Below, piece by piece: positions 1-13,000 of a stretch of 64,000 nucleotides of DNA. The stretch's first letter is position 1, and every line of letters starts with the position of its first letter. Origin of the DNA: Cheilinus undulatus (lineage: Eukaryota > Chordata > Actinopteri > Labriformes > Labridae); the NCBI RefSeq assembly GCF_018320785.1, contig NC_054884.1:16741667-16805666 (forward strand), given 5' to 3'. Position numbers and translations under genes: made by a program. The notes beneath the pieces are model-generated. The model had not been told where the DNA came from. It searched no databases and saw nothing but the letters and a program-made list of their open reading frames with translations.

Positions 1-905
1 ATTTGAGGTAAATTTAGAAACAAACATCCTCTGATACTAGAAAGCTGTCAAAGATTCAGAGATGCAGAAGGAAAGATGATATTAAAAGCTCCAGATTTAA
101 GGGAGATATAACAAGACAGGTAGACCATTCATGCTATGTGTGAAAAACTATGATCTGTTTTGCGTTTAAGAAATCATTAGAAATGAGACAAAATGCCATA
201 TGGCCCTAAACCTCCCTCAAAAACACAGTATCGTTTGAAAACAACTTTCTAAAACCTGATGGTTTTCTAAAATAAACTGCACTCAGTATTAACAGTTACT
301 TAAATCTCTATCCGTCAACCTCTGTAGCAGATAGAGATATGTTATAAAAATGTTGAAGAGCTTTAATTCTTGCTTTTAACTGTAAATAACTACCTTTGAG
401 CTTAAAAATAGTCACCTTTTTTATTCCACCTTTTTCATTTCACCAGTCAAATTAAAAACGTCAGCATCCTCCACTTCAAACGTGTCCCTCATCCATTGAG
501 TCTTGACTAGATGATCTCCAGTCAAATCTGGCATATTGTCTAAATTCTGTTGGTCTAGTGTTACTGTCACTGTCATCAACTAACATGCAAACTTTCTGTC
601 AACTTGCAAATGGTGACTAAAACCAAAGTATTTTGCCTCCCATCCACCTCCCAGCATATGTTTTTTTAGCAAGTCACTTTGCAGTGTCTCAGTCAGATGC
701 ACTTAAAACATTAGAGTCATCCAAATTGCACTGGCATGACATCAGGATTTTAAAAAAGGGGCACACCAGCGTCTCTTCACTAAAGGTATATAAGCATTTC
801 TTTTGTCCGGGCCTTTGCACCCCTGGTAATACGCCCAGCAACCACCAACAGTTTTCAGGTGCTTAGAATATACACACGACAACCAGGAGGATTTGGCAGC
901 CCTAC

Positions 906-1474
906 TAGGGATGCACCGATCCACCTTTTCTGGTCTCGATACCGATTCCGATACCTGGGCTTTGGGTATCGACTGATACCGATACTGATCCGATACCAGT
1001 GTTAAAAGAATAACCTGCATGCCCTACTGTAAGATAAGACTGGTAATTGTTTTGGGTTAAGAAAAAAATGAGTACATATAGATTACTGAAGTTGATATTT
1101 ATTTAAACTATAAAGTGTTTAAATGTTTACCAGGAGTTTGGTAAAAACAATGCTTCGTAACTTACAGAAATTAGCTTACTATTCAGTTGTAAACTTTTTA
1201 TACCCTGTAGACTGGTAAAGCAGCAACAAATGAAAGTGCATCAGAGATAACATTCCAGTACAAAACTGTATCACACAATTGTTTTTAACCAAATACTGTA
1301 AACAAAGTGACAGTTCTGTGAGAAAATAGTGCAAACAACCTTGTAAAAAAGGCTTTGAGGTGGTTGCCTGGATCAGCACCACGGATCGGCCCTTTCCCAC
1401 CGATAGCCGATCCAGGTTTGAGGGGCTGGATTGGGCCGATACCCGATACCAGGATCGGTATCAGTGCATCCCTA
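906..1474. mobile_element. Non-autonomous hAT-type DNA transposon
   Basis: Ends are TAGGGATGCACCGATCC and, reversed, TAGGGATGCACTGATACC. Subterminal sequence is rich in cgataccgat motifs. Flanks 898-905 (agccctac) and 1475-1482 (aaccctac) match at 7 of 8 positions, as expected of an 8-bp hAT target duplication. No transposase reading frame remains. It lies in kctd5 intron 1. Confidence 0.8.
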
Positions 1475-2724
1475 AACCCTACTACCCGCCCTAACAGTAC
1501 CCTAGGCTGCATTTAAGCACCACATCTACCCATATCTCCGCCCTAACTGTGGTTTTTGTTTTTATCTGATTATTTTCCCATGCCCTTGGTAATGTACAAA
1601 GACATCCAGAGCATGACCTGTGTTGTGTCAATCCTCCTTGCCACCTGATGGGGCCCTCAGGTAGGCGTACTTGCCATTACACGCCTTACTTCAGCCTCAA
1701 ATTTCGGCCCAAACATGCCTAAAACTTCTGCACAGTATTGTGTATGTATGCCTATATTTACAAATTCATTTTAGCAGAGACTGATGTTTTATATATATAT
1801 AAATATACAGTAAATGAAGTTAGTACGTGTTTTAAATGTATCACTGTGAATAAATAGCACTAAAATTGGTTTTCTAAACGATAAAAAAGAGACATGACTA
1901 CATTATAGTTTTAAAGTGGTGCTGAAAACACACTAATTGGTTGTTTAAAAGTGACCATTATGCAGGGAAGAAATATTTGGTGCTTAAAATATATTAGGTG
2001 AGAGAATGATGACGCCAGCTATGAAACGGCAAACATTTCAGTGCTTCATGGATTGACAAACAGGTTCTTGCTGCTGACTAAGATTATTTTTTTTAAATCA
2101 GACATGACTTATTGGCACTGTGTTTGTGTATTAAAGAAATAAATGGGGAAATTATTTTGGTTGTTCAGTCAAGCGCTCAAAAATGTGTCCTATAAAACTG
2201 TATGAAAAAATTTCGTAATAACTAAAGGTGCATGGAATGTGAAAAATAGGGCAGATACCAATGTTTAACATATCAAATTAGACTGTGCTGATACCCATTT
2301 TCTCTAATCAGAGTTTATTTAGTGGTGACTTCTTCCCTGTAACATGTCTTATTTAATTTGACTGCTAGATAGACTAGATGCCAACGTAAAACTGGACTGA
2401 ACAGATAAATATTGGTAACTGTTATCTGTTCATGACACCTCATTTGGCTGATGGCCAATGTTTGTAAACAGGATACAACGGTGTATCCCTAGTGATAAGA
2501 TTAAAATCGTGATCCTGACATAAAAAATTGTTTTTTTTTAATAATACCCTTCCCTCAACCACAAGACAGCAGGATATTGTCTTGAGACAAGAAGCATGTT
2601 AAAAGTGACACCAAACTGCAGTTATACCACAAGTTAGACTATCCTTCCCTGTAATAAACAAGCAACAGCTTTATAGAGTTTTACTATCTTGATTTTTTTT
2701 TTTTTTTTTAATTTTATTTAATAG

Positions 2725-2953
2725 GTACGTAGTGGATTTAGGTGATCTTGTTGCAGGAAGACTTAACAAAAATCTATCCATTGCTGCTTTTGCTTTAATA
2801 GCAGAGATAAAAGAAGAGGCCAAATGCAGAAGCTTGACTATAAAGGATATTAAAACCAACTACGAAGTACATTGTGGTTGGAGTTTGGTGTCCTGTGCAG
2901 ATGTCTGTTTCCTCCGTGCAAACCCACCTGTGTTTGTGCTTAAACTTCAGTGA
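2725..2953 (+). other. Unassigned candidate exon
   Basis: A long T tract and attttatttaatag form a strong acceptor. An open stretch follows that reads YVVDLGDLVAGRLNKNLSIA and continues through IKEEAK to a TGA at 2951-2953. I do not recognise the protein. It could be the last exon of an upstream gene, a lineage-specific kctd5 exon or chance. No poly(A) signal follows closely. Confidence 0.2.
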
Positions 2954-4094
2954 ATATGACACAGGGCACTGAGACCAGAATAGAGCTCCACTGGGCTCTG
3001 ATGGGATATTTTTTGTTTTGGAAAGGAGGTCAGCCAGTGAAGAGGGTTTAGAGATTCATTAGAACAGAAAGTGCACTGGGACCTTCTTTCATTATCAGAA
3101 AGATTAATGGGTTTTTAGTTGAATCCTTCACTGGACTTGTAAGGACGAGGTAACCACCACTCTGCATGTGCTCTCCTGTGCTGACTTCTCTGTTTGTGTG
3201 GATTTAGCCGTAAGCTGTACCGTATGACTACATCACTGTGTTCTTGTGTAAATAATATGGAAGCTGCTCTGACCAGCCACGCTGCTAATTTGCTCCTGAA
3301 GCCATATACTCGCCCTGCGCGAAGTCAAACATCCTGAAGCATTTGAGGATTAGCCATAAATTTGCTGAAGGCCTTTTCCACTGTGCTGAGCGTTTTTCCT
3401 AAATGTCATGCATGTTTGACTCACTAAATGTCACATCGTGTTAAACAACTTTTAACAGCAAGCTGGTGTTTGCTGCTGAAGTCAGACAGCTTTTCAAACT
3501 GACTTTCGCATGATGTGTTAGGCCGACCAGACTGTGCTAATTGTAGATTGAAAGTGAAGGTGCTTTCTCCTGGTCCCCTCAGTGGATTCAGCCTTCTGTT
3601 CCTGATCTTTTTCTGTTCTGCTCTAATTGTTTTAGCCGCCTCATCCTCCCATGAGACAAACGTGGCCTAATCACAGTACTTATAGAAATAGGGGAATACC
3701 CAGCGGTTGTGGAGGAATTGGGATCAAACCCAAGGCCTTTGGGAGTAGGGAAGTGATATCCCCAAAGCTGTTTTGTGCGTGTGTGTGTAATTTTGACACG
3801 TCTCCTTAACACCTGTGGAGATTGTCAGCGCATGAGCCAACCTTGTCTTCTCATCCCTTGAGTTTTTACACTTTACACAGGGCAGTATTGTCACTCTTAT
3901 AGATTTTTTTATTCCTGTTCATTAGCTCTTCTCTAAAAAAGGTTGAGATGACTAAACACATCTCTCTTTTTGTGCATCTGAATATTAAGAAGCATTTTTC
4001 CAAAAAAGCAGATTATTCCCCCAAACTATAAACAAAGGCCAGCATAGAAAGTTTCTGTCCAATTATCTCATGCTCTTCTATTTCTGATTCTTAG

Positions 4095-7000
4095 GATGAA
4101 ACTGGTGCCTATCTCATCGACAGAGACCCTACGTACTTTGGGCCAGTGCTCAACTACTTGAGGCACGGCAAACTGGTGCTCAACAGGGACTTGGCAGAGG
4201 AAGGTACAGTCTCTTTAAAGAACACATTTCAAATTATAGAGAATGTATCTGTAGCGCAAAAAAAGGTTTTGAAAAAAGTTTTGTTCTTTTAATCCCTATT
4301 AACAATTGATACTACCCTTCAAAAAGTGATGCTTTGGTTGTAAAGGACAAATGTAGTCCATCTTTACTTTAGACATGCCTCGTTTGTACCTAATGCACAA
4401 GCAGCTCAAAAAACTGTGTTCCAGTTAGGGGCAGCATCCTTCCAAAGACTCAGCCTTTCAAGCCTTTGCAGACTGCTCAAACTGAACTGAAATGAGATGG
4501 TCCAGTCTATGGCAGGTTCCCCATTTGTTTAACCAGCTGTCCCACCTTCATCCTTCTTTACCATGGATGCGCACGATTAGTCAGCTAAATGCTTAAATTC
4601 AGGTATCAAATTCACCAGCGTACAATTAATGAGTTGGTTAAGCCAGTTATTTAACTTTTTTCATAAACACATAGCTGAAATCCTAGTCAAATACTCTTTT
4701 AAAGCCATAATGTAGCCTTCCACCACCAGTAGCCGCTGTAGCTTTAGTTAAAAGCCACTGACTTCCTGCCAGAACATTTATCCTGGCACTTAGCTGAAAT
4801 GAATACAAAAATCCTAACATTTAATTTAGCATGTAAGAACAGCACTTTATGGCAGTAGTTTGGACTACAAAATAATAAGCTATGTAGATAACAGAGCCAC
4901 GTAGCTACAGTAGCTATGTAGCTGACATAGCTAAAGCTAAGCTCATAAAGCCGCTACATATCTACGCTGCCTACATAGCTAAGTTACCTTTGGCTACATT
5001 TGCTAAAACTCACGTTGCTAAAGCAGTTTTAGCTTGTAGTAATGTTAATTACATAGCTAGTGTGGTTATGTTAGCTTTAGCTCAAGCTAACAAAGCTAAA
5101 GCATGCCACAATAGTGTAACTATTTGGGCCAATACAAAATTTAATTCTGGATTAGACCTCTGAGCTATAAAAAAGAAAAACAAGGCTGTAAATATGATTA
5201 ATAGGAAGAATTATAGCATTGGCTCTCTGAGGTTATACAGTGTGTCCGATGAATTGTCTGTGAGGGTGGCTGCCAGAGATGAATGGTCCACAGCCAGAGC
5301 CTTTTCAAGCTAGTTGCTAATTTTAGCCACAATGTCGTCAGCACACCAGCCTCACCCCATATATTTGAACTAATTCAGTGACCCTGTGATGAATTTGACT
5401 GTTTTCTAAGCTTTTTCTCTTCTTCAGGATAGTTGGTGAAACACCATTTAATTACAGGGATAGCTGAATAGGGAAATAATCATCAAGGAACATTCTTATT
5501 CATAACCAAGAGTTCCTCTTGCGTCATCGGGACAAACTGCGTCACTGGAATAAGCTAAATCGCTTACACCACATAACACAAATTTCATCAAAGATCATTC
5601 AAAGTTTGAAGACCACTTTAGTCTGCTGTCTTCAGCACCGTGAACTTTCAACTGAGTGTAACCAATTACCTACATTTAGAATTGCATGGGTTGGCTGCTT
5701 GAGTATCTACTGGCTCATTTGAACTGGTGGATGGAACTCCATAAAGGAACATAAAGGATGCACCACATTGATCCTTCGTTTGAAAGGATAAGGATGATGT
5801 ATTTTTTGGCTGCCTTTGAGGTGGGAAGACCTTCAAAGCATTCCTGGGGTATAATCGTTCTTGAATGTTTCCTTCAAAGCCAATTCAATGGACACATCCC
5901 CCGAATTGGGACACAGTAATTGACTTAACACATCATATAGAATCTTTACAACAGCAGTGATTAATCTGACTTTTAGGGATAGGAGCAGTGTACATTTATC
6001 AGAAGCTGAACTTTTTCTGCTTCTAGGTGTGCTAGAGGAAGCCGAATTCTACAATATCACATCATTAATAAAGCTCATCAAGGACAAGATCAGGGAACGC
6101 GACTGTAAAACATCACAGGTGGGTGAAGGGTTTTTTTTTTGGATAGATTAATGTGATGGTTTTTTTTCTTTGATTTTTTCTTAATTCCCTCATTTAGCAC
6201 CATTTATCTTATGCATTTGCCTCTCCTCTCAGGTCCCGATGAAGCACGTGTATCGGGTGCTGCAGTGCCAGGAGGAGGAGCTGACTCAGATGGTGTCCAC
6301 CATGTCGGACGGCTGGAAGTTCGAACAGGTAAACCTCTGCCTGCTGGGTCAGTGCAGCAATCCTCCTTTCATGTGCTTCACCCACCCCGCTATGCTCACA
6401 TTGACCCAGAAAGTCCAATCCTCAATATTGGAAATGGCTCAAAACAGCCAGACAGCAAATCGCATCTTTCTCAATGTCCGCATACATGATCCGGGCATCC
6501 CTATCTGTGCTCTGATTGGTTGTTGCAGCTTGTCAGTATAGGTTACGGGCGGGCCCACCAGTCAGAGTTTCTGCTGATTGTGTCAAGGGAGGTGAAGGGA
6601 GAGGAGTCTGCTTTGCCAAACAACAGCGGAGAGGTGTGTCCCACAAATTTCTGTCCACGGGCTGGTCACTGCATGGTCCCCATGTTGTCCATACACACCC
6701 CGTTGGCCATTGTTTGTCCCAAGTAGATACGTAGCTGTCGGTCATTTCAGTTGGTTCTTTTTTAATGTTCATTTGTACTGCCTGCTCACCAGTGAGGCTT
6801 AGACAACATGACACCTTTTTCCTTGTCTGTGATTTGATTTCATTATGCTATTTTTTCCATTTTTACTGCCTTCAGAGTTTGAGAGCTTTTGTCTAAAGCC
6901 TTTTGTGTTTATTCTTTGATGTGGCCACTTTTAGATGCTGAGCTGTAAGATATTACTGGTTGTTTAGAGGTGAAAAATGTTTTTTCTCCCTTGTAGATGA

Positions 7001-10000
7001 TAAATACTGAAATTTAAATAGCTTCAAAGATAAATAGTCCAAGGTTATATGACAGCTTGTTCTTAGCTGGAGCTACCAAAGGAAAACTTCTGCATTCACA
7101 AATCACATGTTTGAGTATAGGAAGTGTTTGAATCTTTCAGGGGCGAGGATCACTGTTTGTTCTTGTTAATCTCCTTGCATACAAAGGTCAGGAGGGAAAC
7201 TCCTTAAAACCCTCCTTATGCAAAGTCCTCCTGCTGCAGCCAAGGAGAGCCTTTATGGTAAACAAGTGTCTTTGTGAACACAAAAACATAAAGTGCATTT
7301 AATTTTGGAAGTCTCATTGCAGTGTGAATGTACAAAAGCCAGTGCAGAGCATTTTGTCTTTCTTTATGCTGCATTATTATAAGAGTGATCGCTTAACAAC
7401 AACAAGTCTCCAGCAGCAGCAGCAGTGGTGGTGGCTAATGAGGGGCTGCATGTCTGAACATGCACACCTGGGTACAGACAGTTTACATGTAGCCTGCAGT
7501 GTACACACACTTAACATTCAGCAAGAAAAGCAGTTTTTCAGGATCATGAAGTGCTCTGTTTGGTGTGCACACATTTTGTTTATAAAGGCCTCAGACGTCA
7601 TTCCAGACTGCCCTTTTTGTATTTTCCCACAAGGAACAGGAATATCACAAATGGATTACCTGATTATTTTATTCCTATGTTTATAAAGTTGGTGAAAACA
7701 GAAGTCATTCTCCTCACTGTGTCGTAATCCAGAAATCATTCTAATCAAACTAGATGGAGCTGGTGTTGGTTGATTGAAGTTGTCAGCCTTATTGTTTTAG
7801 TCTGAGAAGTGTTTTAATCACTCGATTCAAAATGAAACTGGTCCTATCAGGTCAAATTCACCATCTACCCCATTGATTTTCTCCCAGCATGTTTGCTTCC
7901 TGTTGTCAAGTCTCCCTGCACTTGTGTAGCAGTAACAATCTGCTGATTATCTTTGTTTTTCTGTCCTCTTTCATTACCTTTCCCTTCAATGTGTGGACCA
8001 CAAGTTATTTTATCCATGTCATTACTTTGATGACTCGGCTTTCTTTTTGCCTTTTGATTTATTTTGGGATTTTCAGTGCTGGCATGTCTGCAGGTCCTGA
8101 AAGTACAGTTTGAAATCCATTTTATAGCAGAGACAAACCTAAAACGGACGTTTCAATGCAACCTAGTCTCTTCTTTGGTTTTGAATCCCCAGTTTACTAT
8201 ACAATCAATGCATATTGGGTCTAAGTCTAACAAATGTGAAGTTTCAACCTCACTATGTAGTGTGTTATGTAAAGCATCTTTGCACTGAAACCAAGAAATA
8301 CAAGATTATAATTCCTTAAACATACTTTAAATTAAATTGCACAGATCATAACTTGATTCGAGTCTATGAGCTGTTCAAAGCTCCTCTGAGGATTTTTTAG
8401 TTGGTACTAAAACACACTAAAGTTAATACTGATGCCTCCTTATGACCTACAAGTGCAATTGAGACCATCAAAGATGTCTTTTTATTTTTCCGTCATTATT
8501 TTATTTGCTTTTAACCCATGCTATGAGTCAGGTGTTGGACAGATGATTAATTGATTTTTAAATGTTTTTATTTTAAAAATCCCACTCCAAAGATTCACAT
8601 GAGTTGTGCATCCCACATTTTATATAAAGAATAGATTTTTTGGTCAGAAAAACACCACTCACATAACATGTAGCATGTTTGAGGAAGTCTGAAAAGAAGA
8701 TAAATGAATGGAAGAAGAAGTTGTAAATTTCCTTTTAAAGATAAAATAAAATCTCTGAATTTTTGAGTGTCAGCCATGATAAAATTTGGCAGATATCATG
8801 CCTGCATTTGATGGTTTCAAGTATAATTTGATTTAGTGATCTGGAATACTCTGAGTTTTTAGTAAATTTTCCAATTCATAATCTAAATAATTCTGCATTT
8901 TTTTTCTTGGAAATTTAAGAATTTTAATCTAAAAAATGTATTGTTCTTAGAAAGTGCTCAATTTCATAATATCAAATTTCTTTTAAGTTTTGTTTCACAT
9001 GAATGTATAACTTCTTAATTTACAAAAATATATATTTTTTTTTAATTTTCACTTTATAATCTCAGTAATTTCAAAATGTACTGCACATAATATTTACAGC
9101 TTTATTATTATATATATATATTTAATTTCTACTTCATAATCTCATTTTAATCCCCAAATTAAAAGACTTTGTAATCTCAAAATAGGATTTTTTTTTCAAG
9201 TAAATGCTTTTAACTTCATAATCTCAAATTTCTTTTTAGTTTTCTTTCATACAAAGTCACAACTTTGTCATTAAAAAAAGTTTTTCGTAAATTTTCCACT
9301 TCATGATCTAAAGTTCAAGTTTTGTTTTCACATAAATGTACAACTTGGTAATAAAAAAAGAGTTTTGAGTATTTTTGCCACATCCATAATCTTAATAATT
9401 TCAAGGGTGTTTTTTTGTTGTTGTTGTTTGTTTTTTTCGTCAAGTTTTCTTTCTTTTCATTTAAAACTTTGTAATTTCAAAAGTTTTGTTTTTATGTGTT
9501 TGACTTCATAATCTCAGTAATTTAAAGTTTTTTTTTTAAATAAATTTACATCTTTGTCATTTGAATAACCCAAACTGATTTTTTAATTTTTGTTCAACTT
9601 TATAATTTCAATAATTATGAAGTGTTTCTGAAATATTCAACTTTTTAATACCAACATTTTTTTAGTTTTCATTTTATAATCTCAATAATTTAAAGTTTTC
9701 TTCTTTTCATTAATGACTTTGTAATCCAAAATGTAGTTATTTTAGTAAGTGTTTGACTTCATAACCTTAGCAATTTCAGGTTTTGTGTCTTGTAGATTTA
9801 TGACCTAATTATCTCAGATATTGAGGGGTTTTTTCCAGAAATTTAAGGCTCCTTTTATTTTAATTTTTTTAGACTGCAGATTTTAACAAATTATCAGCAA
9901 AAATTATATCTTTCCACTTTGTCCACAGGGGGCGCCAAAATTAACACAACCTGAGAATTCCTCATAGGAGCTTTAAGATCAAGTCAAAGTTAAACAGTTA

Positions 10001-13000
10001 TGTCAAAATACTATTTAAGATGCTTTTAAATTAAAGTAACAGGAACCTGTAGACCCTCTGAGATTACCAGTCAACTTTTTTTACATTGTTTTAACGTCTC
10101 ACTCCATCAGTCTAAGGCTTATTCTCCCTCTGTGTCTGTCTCTCCAGCTGGTCAGCATAGGCTCCTCTTACAACTACGGAAACGAAGACCAAGCCGAGTT
10201 CCTGTGTGTAGTCTCCAAGGAGCTGCACAATCAATCATACGGGACAAACAGTGAGCCCAGTGAGAAGGCCAAGGTAAGTGAGTGTGCTGAGGGAGAGAGA
10301 GAAATCCATCCGTAGCAAACATATGTGAATGACGGCCTGTCTGTGCTGCATGCTTTGCAACACATTGCATTTATGAACATTTCACCAGGGGACTAAAAGC
10401 ACCTCTGGTTTATTGATGAGAGAGCTCTGTGAAAGAGAACATTGTGAATATTCAGTTGAAACCAAAATAGTCAGAAAAAGAAGATAAAGATGCAAGATTT
10501 AAAGCCTTAGTTTAGACATTTCTCTCTAGAACCAGCCCAGGGTACACACTTATGTTAGATTTAAGCTGAAATTTAGAAAAAATGAGCAGTATAATCCCTG
10601 CTCGGGTATTAAAAGAGCACAAGTCTACAGATTAATGGTGCTATTGAAAAGATCTGTCATTTTCTCAAGGGAAGAAAGAGGCATACCCTGAGGAATTCAA
10701 ACTCCTATCATATACACATGAAGAAGCCCAGCCTTACACTTCATTGTTCATGTAGCTACTAGTGACAGACATGTAGAGATTAGACACTTTCATGTTCATG
10801 TTTCCAAGGGCATAGAACACAAAATAGTTGTATGAGTGTGATTGTTTTGTATTTTCCTTTTCAAAGTCAAAAGCTAAAGTTATGATTTGTGATAAATTTA
10901 CACTAGGAATAGAAAGTGCCCTTGGAAAACATTTGTTACTGTTTTCTTGTGTTTTTCCCCTCTTTAAGTTTTGCAAAGAAACTTAATTTAGATGTAACTG
11001 TGACTGTGAATTCCCCCTTTTTTCTCCTTGTGCTCCTCACACATCCATTCATTTCTGTTATTTTACACCGTGCCTTTTCTTGTCTTCTTCTGTGCCGTCT
11101 GCATGCTGCATGTTGCTCAGAGCGAGGACGAAGAGACGGATTATGAAATGAATGACTCTGATTAGGGTTGAGCACTTATGACTCACTGGTGAGAGCTCAA
11201 GTGCTCGTAGTCCCTCCACCACACCTCCGTGGTTTGTCCCTCTGCTCCTTCCCCATCCCTTCTTGCTGCTGTTTACACGACTGAATTATTTTTCCTTAAT
11301 CTTTTCCTGAGTCAAAGCTGGATCAGAGGCTCCAAAATCTCCATGCCGGTTAAGTTTCTATTTGAAAACCAAGTTGGAAAATTTGTTTCAGGAGTGTAAA
11401 CAAGACCCTCGTAATAATTGTGAAGCTCACAGCCTTGGTTATACAAGGCCATGCTGAATCATCAGCTGCTGCACTTTGGCTCATTGGTCACATTCAGTGA
11501 CATTTAAAAGGGAGGGGGGGTTACTATGCTCCCATTGTGTCGCTGGGGTATTGCTCTGACATCACTGAGTTGTACTACACTCCTTAGATGTTTTATTATC
11601 TCATGTTAAAGGTAGGAATGCCAAAGAGATAATGTGTTCATCATGGCTTGCATGATTTGAATAGCTAAACATTTTGACAGAAACATTCCTCTCTTATTCA
11701 TTTCAGCAGCATGTATTTGAATCTGGATTGGAATTATTGGTTATTTTAATCCATCCACCATGGAATATTTTATAACGTTATCAATTTTGTCCAGAAAAAC
11801 ACTTTAAAAAAGTCAATAAAAATGAGTCCAAAGATTCTCTGTATCCGAATGAAGTTAATCAATGCTTTTTAATTTGAAATTTAATCCCTTTTACAGGGCC
11901 AGGAATATTTTGTACATGTGCAAAAGGGATGCCAAGAATGGACCCCCTTGGTGCCATCCCAAAATGCAACTCAAATTGGATTCTTATCTGGTCAGCAATG
12001 GGCTTGACTTCAAATCAGCTTTTTAGGCTGAAGCTTTTGTTGCATTTTAGGACATTTTTACAAAGTTCCATCTGAATACAGCGGCCTTTTGTTTCATTTT
12101 GGCTTGATGTCTACGCTAAAACAGCATTTTGTGCCTGAAAACAGAAACTTTTGAAAATGGGCTCCATTTTGCAAACTTTTTTGAAACGCCACTGTTTCCA
12201 TTGCCATGTAATACAGATTTCGTTCTGAAAATGGAGACTTGTACATGTGCACATTATGGTTCCAGTCAGTAGTCATTCACAAGTACAGCGTTTATTTTGT
12301 TGACTGAAACTATGACTAAAAATGTTTGTTGATTACCTATTTTCCATGAGAAAGACTAGACTAAGACTAGCTAAAAAATAGATCTTTGATGACAAAAACT
12401 CTGATGAAAAGTAAGCGTAGTTTTTGTCAAGGTGGAACAAAATGTAATTTAGTTTTCGTCGGACATCCAGAAACCATGCTATTTCTCCACTGTGGATAAA
12501 TCTGTCAAAACACATCATATCTATGACTCTGTTGCCTCTCAGCTGTAGAGAGCAGAGATCGCAGGTTTGGCTGGGTGCATAGAACCCACTTATGTGATTT
12601 AATACCAGATTCAGGCAAGGAGAATAAAAGTTTACACTAAAAGTAAAGAATAAAGTGCAAGGACCTTTTATTGACAAAACTGGGCTATAGGGCACCTGTT
12701 TAGCTGGGTGGGGAGAGAAGGCGCCCATGTGCAGATACTGTAGTCTTCGACGCCCTGGTCACAGGACTGATTCATGAACGTGGTGCTATTTGGTAAATCC
12801 CAAAATAATACCTTTAGAAAAAAAGAAGACAGAGCTTGACTACAATGTTTTGGAGGTTTTGTTGTCTAAAACTAGACTCAAAATATAAAGGTTGATAGGG
12901 ATGCACCAATGCCACATTTTTCCAGACAAAGTACGCTTACAAGTTCTTACATTTGAGTACTCACTGTTACCGAGTACAGATATGAGAACTTTATAATACC

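Larger units (their letters stand above)
1..4094 (+). other. Presumed intron 1 of kctd5
   Basis: No BTB N-terminal exon is visible here. The stretch contains the hAT element at 906-1474 and one unassigned candidate exon at 2725-2943. The remainder is AT-rich non-coding sequence in which I see nothing else. Confidence 0.5.
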
